From NCBI RefSeq assembly GCF_026262505.1, contig NC_067207.1, positions 15,406,082 through 15,470,081 of the forward strand: a stretch of 64,000 nucleotides of DNA, written 5' to 3'. Made by a program: the position numbers and the translations under genes. The notes beneath the pieces were generated by a model that saw nothing but the letters and a program-made list of their open reading frames with translations, ran no database searches and was not told where the DNA came from. Numbering within the stretch: position 1 is the stretch's first letter; the number at the start of each line of letters is the position of its first letter. This DNA is from Trichomonas vaginalis G3 (lineage: Eukaryota > Parabasalia > Trichomonadida > Trichomonadidae). Positions 52,765 to 63,822 of the stretch are shown here, piece after piece.

Positions 52765-53210
52765 TTCCGTACTTTTTATTGAGGTATATTGCAGAGGATG
52801 AGCATGTTATGCCGACACCAGCCTTAGAGTGCTTGATAACCCTCTTTGGATGGAGTGATATCAGCAAGAACGTGGCCAATCATTTCTGGCTTGATTTGAA
52901 CTTTGAAGAAAACGTGGCCAACATAGATGCCGATATCTATATCAACAAATTCTGGAAGGACAACCATATAGCGGAGGTGTGTCTTGACAACTGGTGGATG
53001 AACGTCTGCCTGGCCCTCAACAGCCTGACGAGCCTTCTTCAGCTTCTCGATAAGATGAACGTGCTTAAGATCGAATGAGCGGGAGATGAAACGCTGGCGC
53101 TTTGTTGGGAGGAACTCAACAAAATCCTTAAGCTACGTAGCATGGAAGTCATCGAGGCTCTTGCCACAGTATGTGTAGTTACGCCGTGCGAACTTGCCAG
53201 ATGCAGGCAT
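52765..53210 (-). pseudogene. RPS15: Ribosomal protein uS19 (RPS15) pseudogene
   Basis: From ATG 53210 the frame gives MPASGKFARRNYTYCGKSLD, like the eukaryotic uS19 start. It then shows TKRQRFISR, PPVVKTHLRYMVVLPEFV and VQIKPEMIGHVLADI, which match the KTHLRDM and KPEMIGHYLGEF signatures of this small-subunit head protein. There is an in-frame TAG at codon 26 (53133-53135). A one-base shift near 52840 comes before the C-terminal block HSKAGVGITCSSSAIYL, which matches GRPGIGATHSSRFIPL. Several conserved residues are changed. The GC-rich codons, unlike all surrounding DNA, are those of a highly expressed trichomonad gene, so this is a copy of a ribosomal gene that died after arriving here. Confidence 0.85.
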
Positions 53211-53790
53211 AATTTTATACAATTTATATAATTTTTCAAAATTGTGTTTTTATAGATTCTCTTCATCAAACATCAAATGCAAGCGTATGAAATGTAATTC
53301 ATTTTCTTTCCAATAAATAAAATTTTCATATCTTCAAAACAATTTTCACAAATTTCGTCTTCATTTTAATATTTTAAATGAAATTCACTCAAAGTTCTAG
53401 ATTACATAATTCATGGAAACGTAAACCATAAAAATGAGTATAAGTGTTCTTCATGGGTTACAAAAAATATTCAAAAACTATTAATTAAAATCATTATGAA
53501 AAAATTCAATGTTGACTGCTATTAATGGTACACTGTCCACTCGATGACATTCATATATCTCAATAAATAATGTGAAAAATTAATATAAATCAAATTGCAG
53601 TGACTAATGTGGATGTTATAATAATTAACCACGTATTTGTTGATTTTGTTAAAGAATATCAGAAAGTGGTGAGTGTATCATTATATCGAAAATACCAAAT
53701 ATGTTTTCAATAAAGGAAATATGTAGGGTTTTATAAATTCATATTTTAGGATATCTGCGATTTGCAAATAATACGCTAAAAACGATTTTT
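53211..53790. other. Intergenic
   Basis: AT-rich; one GTGGTGAGTG phrase near 53667 is shared with 30030. No gene. Confidence 0.4.
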
Positions 53791-56184
53791 ATTTAGATTC
53801 TTTAGCTCCGTGTTCTATTAAGAATTCGACAATTTCATTTGCATTATATCTTCTAGCAATTGTGAGTGGATAATCATTTAAATAAAAATAATTGCATTAA
53901 ACAATTAATGATATGATAAGAAAGAGATTGCCATGATTAGATAATGAATAGTATTCAATGAAATGGAATTACGCAAAGAAATGAAAGATATGGAAATAAA
54001 TTGAATCTTATTATAAAATGAAGTATATGATAATAATGGGGACTAAATATTTTAATGATAAATTAATTGCATGTTGGCATCTGCACCATGTTCTACAAGG
54101 AATTTAACAATATTAATTGAGTTTTGGCTAATTGCCACTGTAAGTGGAGTTTCTTCTTTATCAAAGTATTTTTTATTAAGAATTAAAAGACATGAGAACA
54201 AAAAGATTGTCACGATAAATCATAGATGAATATAAGATAAAAGTGAATGCCATAATGCAATGATAGATATAATGATGAGGAGAATAGGATTTAATAATGA
54301 TAGATGTGAAGAAATAATGAATAAGGGTTATATTGACATTTGCCCCATGTTCAACTAAGTAAGTGATAATATTCATTGACCTTAATCTGATTGCCAAAGT
54401 AAGTGGGCATTCAATCACACGATATAAAAGAAAATGCCATAAAAAGAATGAATGATATTAGAAGAATGAGAAATATAAATTTAAACGGAATGCATTAAAA
54501 GAAATTGAATTCTATGAATCAATGAAAGATATTATAAGCAAGAGAATATATATGATATTGACATCAGCTCCATTGTCAACTAGATATTTGACAATATCGA
54601 ATGAATTTTGTTTTATAGCAATTATGAGAGGAAATTCATTATATGAAAAAGAACTGTATAAAATTATTACGAATAATGTCATAAAACAAAGATTGATATC
54701 AAAATATTTGGAATTTTTTCAGATAATGATGGATATGAAATTAAAAAGGATAGTATTTAAAGAAATTGAATAATATAGCATTATAGAGAATTGTCTAATG
54801 GAATAATGGATATGAAACGAAAAAGAAGTCTATTAAATAATGATTTATATGAGATTGATTCGAATAAAATAACATAATGATAGATATTTAAAGAAATAGA
54901 AGTAAATAATTCATTGGGCGATATGAAGAGAAATAGAATGTGTCTTAAATTAACATTTGCACCATGATCAACTAGATATTTTACAATACCGAGTGATTCT
55001 TGCCTGATTGCAATTGTGAGTGGGGATTCATTAATCTCAAAATAATTTCATAAAAGAATTGAAAGTGTGAAATGAAAAAGAATTCTCTTAAAATATGATA
55101 GATTTGAGCATTTTGATAATGTAACAAATCATTGAATAATAGGAATAGAAAAGGAATTACAAAAATTGATGAAGGATATGAAAATAAAGAGAATATAATT
55201 GAAATATAATGGATTCCATGAAAGACAAGAGAATATCATAAAATAATGATTGATATCAAAAGAAATTGAACTAAATAAATCGATATAAAATTTGAATTCG
55301 AATCGAACGTAATAAAAGGATACAGAATTCCAAAATAAAATAGAAGATTTGATAATGCAATAATGGATATAAAATTTGTTAATATCTGCGCCATTACAGC
55401 GTAAATCTGAAGCAATATCGTAATTTCCGAAATACAAATTTTCAGCAAATGAAGTTGGAATTTGTTCCAAATTTGTTTTAAGATATTCAGCAAGCTCAAA
55501 ATGATGATAATTCAGTGCTATTTGAATCATATTTTCAAACTGTTCTCCTTCTTCTATCATTTGAAGGAAAATGTTGCTATTTCCACCTTCAAGAGCATAT
55601 TCTGATGAGTTTTCAGTATATTTTGCTCCCATATTTTTCAAATAATTGAAGCAAAGCTCTGATCAGAATTTGCAGGCACAATCAAGTGGAGTAAACTGAA
55701 AATCTATTGTGTTATTAATGTAAAGGTTTGGGAATTTGATTTTAAGGTCATCAACTTTATCCCATGCTATATAATATAAAGGAGATTCTTTTGGAAAGAT
55801 GTTGTAAATATCTTCTTCTTTTCTCGATGGTTCGTAATCTAAAAAATTGAAGCCTCTGTTGAATAGTAATGTTGATAGATCATCACTTGTCGGTTTGAGC
55901 TTACATGAAAACTCATTCAATAACTTTTGAAAAAGATCTGCATATGATTCAATGCATTTTACTCTACGTTTTGAAGTAGAATCTATAAGATAAAGAGCCA
56001 TTTTGAGAGAAATTTTTTCTTGCTTAATAAGATCTATTAATTGTGAAGTTATGTCCAAGAGATTTTTGGAATTAATTTGCCAAATAAGTTTTGAGGCAAG
56101 ATTAGGGTATTCGAAGATGTCAATAAGCTTCTCATCGCTGAATTCAATCCCTTTTTCAATAGTTTTCTGTTCTGAGTTTGCCAT
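53791..56184 (-). pseudogene. Ankyrin gene with T-rich spacers between its repeats and a nonsense codon
   Basis: The head starts at ATG 56184 (MANSEQKTIEKGIEFSDEKL). A TGA at 55663-55665 breaks it in CACKF-stop-SELCFNYLK; the frame then continues to the first repeat (DIASDLRCNGADIN, about 55390). Five more ankyrin modules follow at about 54945-55045, 54550-54650, 54327-54420, 54070-54172 and 53791-53883, each of the type PLTIAIRQxSxxIVKYLVEHGANVN. The last ends with its own stop (HGAKESK). Between modules lie about 130-330 bp of AT-rich DNA with loosely repeated TTTCATATCCATTATT-like phrases on the coding strand. Modules are in two frames (the first two and last two share one, the middle two another), and the spacers contain stops. 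Each spacer sits after the HGANVN loop. Confidence 0.7.
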
Positions 56185-56665
56185 ATTTCTTCCAAATGCA
56201 AAAATTTTTAAAACTATCCTGAATAGGAATATTTGAATCAAGAATATAGACTGGCATGAATAAAGAGAGATTGTTTAACATTAATCAATTCAAGAATGAA
56301 CATGACTTATCGATTCCGTTCAATGGATTTGAAAAGATTTCCTTATAAAATACGAAGTTCTTTTGGATTATAAGAGGCAAGCTAAAACCTTGCATAAATT
56401 TTGCGTTTTACTTGTAATTTCTTTCAAATCAAAATGTTTTTTAAATTCATGACATGATAACAAAAAAATGAATATTTCAAACACTTTAATATCTTTAGTT
56501 TATCATGTTTCTGATAAGATTGAACTTCAAATTATGAGATCAACCAAATCTTTAACTCATTGGGCAATATTATCAACATAAAAAATAATACGCTATATAA
56601 GAAGGTGTTAATTCTTTAAAAATATAAAATATTCTTTTTGAATTTTGTCAAATCTAAAAAAAAAT
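56185..56665. other. Intergenic between divergent genes
   Basis: About 480 bp AT-rich between the broken ankyrin gene (-) and the bromodomain gene (+). No clear initiator was found. Confidence 0.5.
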
Positions 56666-57322
56666 ATGATTTCAATGAATCAACAATTAAACAATGAATG
56701 TATCAGAGTTACAAATGAAATGTTGGCAATGCATGCATGCTACTTATTCAAGGAACCAACAGATCCAGAAACGTTTCCTGATTATTTAAAGAAAATTAAG
56801 AACCCTATTGATCTTTCAACAATAAAACAAAAACTACAACAATTCGAATATACAACTATTGACGGTTGGTACAACGATATGATTTTAGTTTTCAAAAATT
56901 GCATTTTATATAACGGGCGAGATACAGTTATTGGAGAACTTACAGCATATGCAATGACTGTGTTCAAAAAGAAATGTATTTTCCTTATTTGTCCAAATGC
57001 AAATGAATGGTCTTATAGAATAACGAAATACCGCAACAAATTAGACCAGTTGATGCAAGAAGCTCCTAAAATAGTTACGAAATCACTAAAGAATGTTTCA
57101 CTACCTAATGTTACCATAGAAAATCACGAAGATCTTGCTTATAATTTAAGTTCCCTTCAATCGAAAACAGATGTTTGTGTTATGTCACAGATTCTTGCAC
57201 AGTACGATATTAAAGTTGATGGATCAAAACAAGATACTGCTTTTGTAGAATTATCCAATTTACCTGCAGCTGCCATCAAAGTTCTGACGAGATATGCTCA
57301 GGAAAGAGGCTTTGTTGATTGA
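56666..57322 (+). CDS. Small bromodomain protein (BET-like layout)
   Basis: This 218-residue protein has a bromodomain at residues 12-105. It carries the usual signposts FPDYLKKIKNPIDLSTIKQK (ZA loop, with PxDL), the Trp of DGWYNDM, and NCILYNG with the acetyl-lysine-binding Asn83 preceded by Tyr82. The last 65 residues (LAYNLSSLQSKTDVCVMSQI ... NLPAAAIKVLTRYAQERG) resemble an ET-like helical domain, which together would give a minimal one-bromodomain BET protein. It should read acetylated histones and recruit chromatin factors in the nucleus. I start at the first ATG (MISMNQQ); a second ATG lies three codons later. Intact. Confidence 0.85.
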   Translation: MISMNQQLNNECIRVTNEMLAMHACYLFKEPTDPETFPDYLKKIKNPIDLSTIKQKLQQFEYTTIDGWYNDMILVFKNCILYNGRDTVIGELTAYAMTVFKKKCIFLICPNANEWSYRITKYRNKLDQLMQEAPKIVTKSLKNVSLPNVTIENHEDLAYNLSSLQSKTDVCVMSQILAQYDIKVDGSKQDTAFVELSNLPAAAIKVLTRYAQERGFVD

Positions 57323-57836
57323 AGAAGAATAATTTTTTGTAATTTTTTATTGTTAATTAAAAAAAATATTATCAATTAATTTTTTTTTAAATAGGAATAC
57401 GATATCAGACAAACAATGTAACAAATCTACAAATAACTTGATTCCAAGAGGGGATTCTTTCCTATATTTATTATTTTTTCTTTATTAGTGACATCAGAGA
57501 TGAGATATTTAATATCTTCAAGATGATAATGAATTGATGTATAATATATAGAGTAGAAATGCTTCATAGTTACTCTGTCATTCTTTACTTCTTACATATG
57601 AAAAGAGTTACCTCAATTCTTAATAAAATATAATATCTCATTGCGTATTAGTATTTACGATGGAAAGTTAATTCAAAACTAGAAATATAATAGCACAGAG
57701 AGGCACTTTCATTGAATGCATACGCCCGTAACAGTATGAGCAGCTTACCCTTAACAAATTCAAGATAACCTCACATTACCATTTTGTGATTTCAAAGTGA
57801 GGGGAGAAAATATATTCTTAAGAAGATATTGGTCTT
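57323..57836. other. Intergenic before the satellite
   Basis: AT-rich, no gene. The GGTCTTAGAA at its end is a diverged version of the repeat junction (TTAGTCATAGAA). Confidence 0.5.
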
Positions 57837-60424
57837 AGAAATTTGATTCATTTTTTCTTCTACATTGATTTGAACTGTGATAGAAACTCCTTATATGTTA
57901 GTCATAGAAATTTGATTCATTTTTTCTTCTACATTGATTTGAACTGTGATAGAAACTCCTTATATGTTAGTCATAGAAATTTGATTCATTTTTTCTTCTA
58001 CTTATATTTGAACTGTGATAGAAACTCCTTATATGTTAGTCATAGAAATTTAATTCATTTTTCATCTACTTATATTTGAACTGTGATAGAAACTCCTTAT
58101 ATGTTAGTCATAGAAATTTAATTCATTTTTCATCTACTTATATTTGAACTGTGATAGAAACTCCTTATATGTTAGTCATAGAAATTTAATTCATTTTTCA
58201 TCTACTTATATTTGAACTGTGATAGAAACTCCTTATATGTTAGTCATAGAAATTTAATTCATTTTTCATCTACTTATATTTGAACTGTGATAGAAACTCC
58301 TTATATGTTAGTCATAGAAATTTAATTCATTTTTCATCTACTTATAATTTGAACTGTGATAGAAACTCCTTATATGTTAGTCATAGAAATTAATTCATTT
58401 TTCATCTACTTATAATTTGAACTGTGATAGAAACTCCTTATATGTTAGTCATAGAAATTTAATTCATTTTTCATCTACTTATATTTGAACTGTGATAGAA
58501 ACTCCTTATATGTTAGTCATAGAAATTTAATTCATTTTTCATCTACTTATATTTGAACTGTGATAGAAACTCCTTATATGTTAGTCATAGAAATTTAATT
58601 CATTTTTCATCTACTTATATTTGAACTGTGATAGAAACTCCTTATATGTTAGTCATAGAAATTTAATTCATTTTTCATCTACTTATATTTGAACTGTGAT
58701 AGAAACTCCTTATATGTTAGTCATAGAAATTTAATTCATTTTTCATCTACTTATATTTGAACTGTGATAGAAACTCCTTATATGTTAGTCATAGAAATTT
58801 AATTCATTTTTCATCTACTTATATTTGAACTGTGATAGAAACTCCTTATAGATTAGTCATAGAAATTTAATTCATTTTTCATCTACTTATATTTGAACTG
58901 TGATAGAAACTCCTTATATGTTAGTCATAGAAATTTAATTCATTTTTCATCTACTTATATTTGAACTGTGATAGAAACTCCTTATATGTTAGTCATAGAA
59001 ATTTAATTCATTTTTCATCTACTTATATTTGAACTGTGATAGAAACTCCTTATATGTTAGTCATAGAAATTTAATTCATTTTTCATCTACTTATATTTGA
59101 ACTGTGATAGAAACTCCTTATATGTTAGTCATAGAAATTTAATTCATTTTTCATCTACTTATATTTGAACTGTGATAGAAACTCCTTATATGTTAGTCAT
59201 AGAAATTTAATTCATTTTTCATCTACTTATATTTGAACTGTGATAGAAACTCCTTATATGTTAGTCATAGAAATTTAATTCATTTTTCATCTACTTATAT
59301 TTGAACTGTGATAGAAACTCCTTATATGTTAGTCATAGAAATTTAATTCATTTTTCATCTACTTATATTTGAACTGTGATAGAAACTCCTTATATGTTAG
59401 TCATAGAAATTTAATTCATTTTTCATCTACTTATATTTGAACTGTGATAGAAACTCCTTATATGTTAGTCATAGAAATTTAATTCATTTTTCATCTACTT
59501 ATATTTGAACTGTGATAGAAACTCCTTATATGTTAGTCATAGAAATTTAATTCATTTTTCATCTACTTATATTTGAACTGTGATAGAAACTCCTTATATG
59601 TTAGTCATAGAAATTTAATTCATTTTTCATCTACTTATATTTGAACTGTGATAGAAACTCCTTATATGTTAGTCATAGAAATTTAATTCATTTTTCATCT
59701 ACTTATATTTGAACTGTGATAGAAACTCCTTATATGTTAGTCATAGAAATTTAATTCATTTTTCATCTACTTATATTTGAACTGTGATAGAAACTCCTTA
59801 TATGTTAGTCATAGAAATTTAATTCATTTTTCATCTACTTATATTTGAACTGTGATAGAAACTCCTTATAGATTAGTCATAGAAATTTAATTCATTTTTC
59901 ATCTACTTATATTTGAACTGTGATAGAAACTCCTTATATGTTAGTCATAGAAATTTAATTCATTTTTCATCTACTTATATTTGAACTGTGATAGAAACTC
60001 CTTATATGTTAGTCATAGAAATTTAATTCATTTTTCATCTACTTATATTTGAACTGTGATAGAAACTCCTTATATGTTAGTCATAGAAATTTAATTCATT
60101 TTTCATCTACTTATATTTGAACTGTGATAGAAACTCCTTATAGATTAGTCATAGAAATTTAATTCATTTTTCATCTACTTATATTTGAACTGTGATAGAA
60201 ACTCCTTATATGTTAGTCATAGAAATTTAATTCATTTTTCATCTACTTATATTTGAACTGTGATAGAAACTCCTTATATGTTAGTCATAGAAATTTAATT
60301 CATTTTTCATCTACTTATATTTGAACTGTGATAGAAACTCCTTATAGATTAGTCATAGAAATTTAATTCATTTTTCATCTACTTATATTTGAACTGTGAT
60401 AGAAACTCCTTATAGATTAGTCAT
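57837..60424 (+). repeat. Satellite array of about 38 tandem 68 bp units
   Basis: The unit runs AGAAATTTAATTCATTTTTC, then ATCTACTTATATTTGAACTG, TGATAGAAACTCCTTATATG and TTAGTCAT, 68 bp in total. The first three units are 69 bp and differ (TTTGATTCATTTTTTC, and ACATTGATT in two of them). From the fourth on, units are almost identical. Two units at about 58340-58430 have an extra base (CTTATAATTTG) and one of these loses a T. Five units carry GATTAGTCAT for TGTTAGTCAT, at 58851, 59871, 60143, 60347 and 60415. The array lies between the 3' ends of two convergent genes. Because 68 is not a multiple of three, it is not coding. Confidence 0.95.
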
Positions 60425-60520
60425 AGAAATGTGGATATAAGGAATCAGAAGTTGATAAAAAAATCTTTATATATATATCAAAAAGACTATAGAAAAAAAA
60501 GTATTTTAAAAAATATAAAA
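60425..60520. other. Short gap
   Basis: Last partial unit (AGAAATGTGG) and the 3' end region of VPS41. Confidence 0.4.
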
Positions 60521-63049
60521 TTACACTTGGTTTGTAACAGGTTTTCCTCTTTTGTATCTCTGGAAAGATCTCTGGAATGCGCCAAACGCGTCCTTCGCCA
60601 CTATGTCGTGAGTCAACTGTGCAGTCATGAACTTTCTGTTGAACTGTTTCACAGCAAAATCAGCGTCTTCTATGTAATTCTTCAAGGGCAGTTTATCAGG
60701 AATTCCCTTTATGAAATTGACAGGATTTATGTGTAGATTTGGCAGATCTCTCAACATCATCTTCAGAGGCTGTTCCTTAGAGAATTTCGGAGGATTTTTG
60801 CTGTGACTTTTATCAATAATTATTGAATCATACGCGTACTTCGTCAGAATGCCCCAACAAGTCTTGTCATCAACATTCTTCGCGTATTCTATCGCTGCGA
60901 CAATGTCTTCTTCCTGCAAAGCGTTGTCCAACAAAATTTTCATGCCACCTTCGTTATCTCCTGTTCTTTTACAGAGATACGCGGCTGCTTTTATCCTGTT
61001 GTACTTAGTTGCAGCATCTCTGGCATCGTTGGGTGTGAAATCGGTGTTTTCCTGCACAAACTTCAAAGTATTTTTATGATCATACTTCAAATACAGGACA
61101 ACGAGGTCTGTTGCGTATCCTTTCTCTTTCAGGAGGTAATGTATCTCTGGGGAGTTCCTATCCCAGATCAAATCTAAGTAGTCCAGCTTGAAATGCTCAA
61201 TTAAATTCATTGTTTCCTCTTGTTTCTTCGGATCAATGACAATCGCTTTGGCCTTGGACAATTCACCACTTATGTGCTCTAAAACAGTCGTCGGTGACAT
61301 CTTGTCAAGGTGATTTGTTATGAAATCAATGAAATGTTGGCCGTGAGCCTTGTAGAAGAGAAGCAGATGAGGCATAATGAGTTTGTAGTCATCGTAGTGG
61401 TCAATGACAGAGAATGTGCCTAAAATTAATTGGTTGTCGCTGTCATTATTTGATGGATTTACAAATGCTTCATTAAATCTCTTCTTTATCTCTGGTTTGA
61501 TGGAGATCTTGTAGCCGTCATCCCTCGAGGCTGGTTTGGATGAACAGAAATCAAGAAACATAAGAGATAATTCGTAATCTGAATTTGACATCGCTTTTTC
61601 TTTAAGAGTTTTAGCGATATCGTCTTCATCGAACGCGTCCTTGGCATATTGGGCTGCGAACTTATGCATGGTTTGCTCCAACGTTTTAATTTTACCATTA
61701 TTAATTAAAGATAAAATTATTGAAGTCATTTGTTGGCGGCTGAACGCTGTTTGCGAGATTTTCCACAAGTCCTGGTTCTCGCTAAGCGCGTACAATATGT
61801 CAAAGCCCGACATCGAACGAGTTGCTTTGAAGAAATCGTACATGTGTCCGTATTCTTGTCCAATGTACTTTAGCATCAAGGAAACTGCGTCATCGACTTT
61901 GCCCTTCTCGATTTGCTTGGATGCAATGATATCGATGATCTGGCGACGTTCATCTTCATCCAATTTATTATTGTTCTCTTGTGTAAGTTCTATCGCGCGG
62001 GAAAAGTTCTCGCGGTCGAGATAGAAGGTAATACGCTCTAATAGTGTTGAAAAAGAGACAATAATGACAAATGTGTAATATACAAGGACAAAATGGTCTC
62101 CTTGAGGCAAAATCACTTGGAAATTGCCGCTCTGTATCATTTGGAACTCCGGGCTGATATCTACTTTGTACTCTTCCGTTCCTCTTATTGCTCTGATGTA
62201 ATATTTCGAATCTGCCTTTGGCTGAGTGTTAGGATCGGCTGGCTGATCGCCGTTTTTGTACATAAGGAAGGCGCGATTGCCGTTGGTAGATACAGAGTTG
62301 TAGATGCCGAAATCGACAGATAATTTTGTTGCCGTGTTTTTGAGGTTTGCTTGGACTTCGAAGGTCGATCCGCCGACTGATACATGGATAATGTCGTTAG
62401 GAAGGAAGTTGAAGCACGCTCTGTACCATTCGTTCGGATTTTCGATATTTCTTGAAATGACAAGTTCTTCGGTCTTTGCTCTATAGATGGAGAACTTATT
62501 TGATGACGCCCAGCAGATATAATCGCCCTGCCAGACCATAGTATCTATAGTTGTGTTTGGTTCCGTCGCAATGACTTTGAAGGAAGAACCAGACGAAAAG
62601 AAGGCCTTTCGCGGTCGAACGCGAATGACATTTCCTTTGTCATCGGAAAAGACGCAGGACAGTTCTGGCGTCTGATCTTGAGCTGTGGTGATATAAGGAT
62701 CAATTGCACTGGCTAAAATCCTTTGTTCGTATTGGAGTTTGGATTCTTTCTTTGTCTTGATGTTTTTACAGTAAATAAGCTTCTCATACCATGTAGCAAG
62801 TAAATAATTGCCGGTTGTATCAAATGAAAGACCATCTGGCCTGTTTGTGATGTTTTCGTTAATCGTTTCGACTTTCTTGTTTGTGTCTGCATCGTATATT
62901 TCAATTAAGCCATTAAACATACCAATTGCGATATAATTTTCCGAAACAGCAGCGGCAGAAATGCCATTTTTCGGAGGAATCATACGCTTATCTTGTGGTT
63001 GTTCCTTAATTTGACGAAATGTAATTGTTGGACCTTCATCTTGTGACAT
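60521..63049 (-). CDS. VPS41: Vacuolar sorting protein VPS41 (HOPS complex)
   Basis: This 842-residue protein has an N-terminal WD40-like propeller (residues about 20-340; AVSENYIAIGMFNGLIEIYD, FDTTGNYLLATWYEKLIY). It is followed by a long clathrin-heavy-chain-type alpha solenoid. The block near residues 690-800, with YNRIKAAAYLCKRTGDNEGG, EEDIVAAIEYAKNVDDKTCW and LHINPVNFIKGIPDKLPL, matches the VPS41 CHCR region (DxxxAIxFAKxxDDxxLW, IDPxxxIxxIP). As a HOPS subunit it tethers late endosomes and lysosomes before fusion and may work with Rab7 and VPS39. No C-terminal RING domain is seen, and the protein ends soon after the solenoid. Some similarity to VPS8/CORVET remains possible. An initiator TCACT lies 10 nt before the ATG. 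Frame intact. Confidence 0.8.
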   Translation of the reverse strand: MSQDEGPTITFRQIKEQPQDKRMIPPKNGISAAAVSENYIAIGMFNGLIEIYDADTNKKVETINENITNRPDGLSFDTTGNYLLATWYEKLIYCKNIKTKKESKLQYEQRILASAIDPYITTAQDQTPELSCVFSDDKGNVIRVRPRKAFFSSGSSFKVIATEPNTTIDTMVWQGDYICWASSNKFSIYRAKTEELVISRNIENPNEWYRACFNFLPNDIIHVSVGGSTFEVQANLKNTATKLSVDFGIYNSVSTNGNRAFLMYKNGDQPADPNTQPKADSKYYIRAIRGTEEYKVDISPEFQMIQSGNFQVILPQGDHFVLVYYTFVIIVSFSTLLERITFYLDRENFSRAIELTQENNNKLDEDERRQIIDIIASKQIEKGKVDDAVSLMLKYIGQEYGHMYDFFKATRSMSGFDILYALSENQDLWKISQTAFSRQQMTSIILSLINNGKIKTLEQTMHKFAAQYAKDAFDEDDIAKTLKEKAMSNSDYELSLMFLDFCSSKPASRDDGYKISIKPEIKKRFNEAFVNPSNNDSDNQLILGTFSVIDHYDDYKLIMPHLLLFYKAHGQHFIDFITNHLDKMSPTTVLEHISGELSKAKAIVIDPKKQEETMNLIEHFKLDYLDLIWDRNSPEIHYLLKEKGYATDLVVLYLKYDHKNTLKFVQENTDFTPNDARDAATKYNRIKAAAYLCKRTGDNEGGMKILLDNALQEEDIVAAIEYAKNVDDKTCWGILTKYAYDSIIIDKSHSKNPPKFSKEQPLKMMLRDLPNLHINPVNFIKGIPDKLPLKNYIEDADFAVKQFNRKFMTAQLTHDIVAKDAFGAFQRSFQRYKRGKPVTNQV

Positions 63050-63056
63050 AAGAATA

Positions 63057-63061
63057 AGTGA
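63057..63061 (-). promoter_or_regulatory. Initiator (Inr) TCACT of VPS41
   Basis: On the minus strand CTTCACTTATTCTTATG places a perfect TCA+1Y(T/A) initiator 10 nt before the VPS41 ATG, the typical trichomonad spacing. Confidence 0.7.
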
Positions 63062-63822
63062 AGAAGGAAAAGTGACATGTCACATTTTGTAACCCTTGAT
63101 ACGAATCTTTTACCTGCTCATCACATCTTCAAACAATGATAATGAACTATAAATGTAAATGATTTTATGAAAAGAATTAAATAAATATCATTTTTTTCAT
63201 GATTTTGAATCCATTTTTGGCCACAGATAAAGACTATATGGTTTCAATCTGATCCACAACTATTTTAATCATCAATTCATATTAATTTTATATAATGACA
63301 AAAATACAAACGCTAATAAGAACTCGTTTTGTTATTGAAGAATACTGGACTAACTATTAAGTGATAGAATAGTCATATGAAGTGGGTGTTAATGTGTAAA
63401 CCCGTATATCTTTGAAGTATAAGTTTATTGAATCAATTTTTGGGTTAAAATAGGAAAAATGAGATGATTTATTGATTCTTTGTGACAATAAGTAGATTAA
63501 TGATTTCAAGAAATTCCAAATTTTTTTCAAAATTTCAAAAGTGAAATTGAAATCCTAATAAAATATTTGCAAAATTTCATTTTCGAATTTTTTTTGGAAG
63601 ATAAAACAAAATATTTTGAAAAATTAAATGAGCAGAATTATTTAATAATTGTAATAGGATATAATAAACACAAAATAATCAAAGTTCAAATAAATTTGGA
63701 CAATTGATTTTCGAAAATTTCAAATTTTATTATGTAACTATAAAGCAACAAAATTAATTTCGTCCATGATCGGAAAAGTTCACAAACTTTCTTAAAATTT
63801 CGTCACCTTTTCTTTCTTGATT
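63062..63822. other. Intergenic between divergent genes
   Basis: About 760 bp AT-rich. Near the right end GTCACCTTTT, about 20 nt before the next ATG, is a near match to the initiator. No gene. Confidence 0.5.

Noticed and set aside
52779-53078. 99-codon plus-strand frame
   Set aside because: It is the antisense of the uS19 pseudogene, whose minus-strand translation matches the ribosomal protein.
53791-55640. Spacers between ankyrin modules as introns
   Set aside because: Trichomonad introns use a strict GTAYGT start and ACTAACACACAG end, which I did not find at the module edges, and the frames before and after do not agree.
57843-58079. Repetitive protein inside the satellite
   Set aside because: It exists only because the first units are 69 bp; all later units are 68 bp and break the frame.
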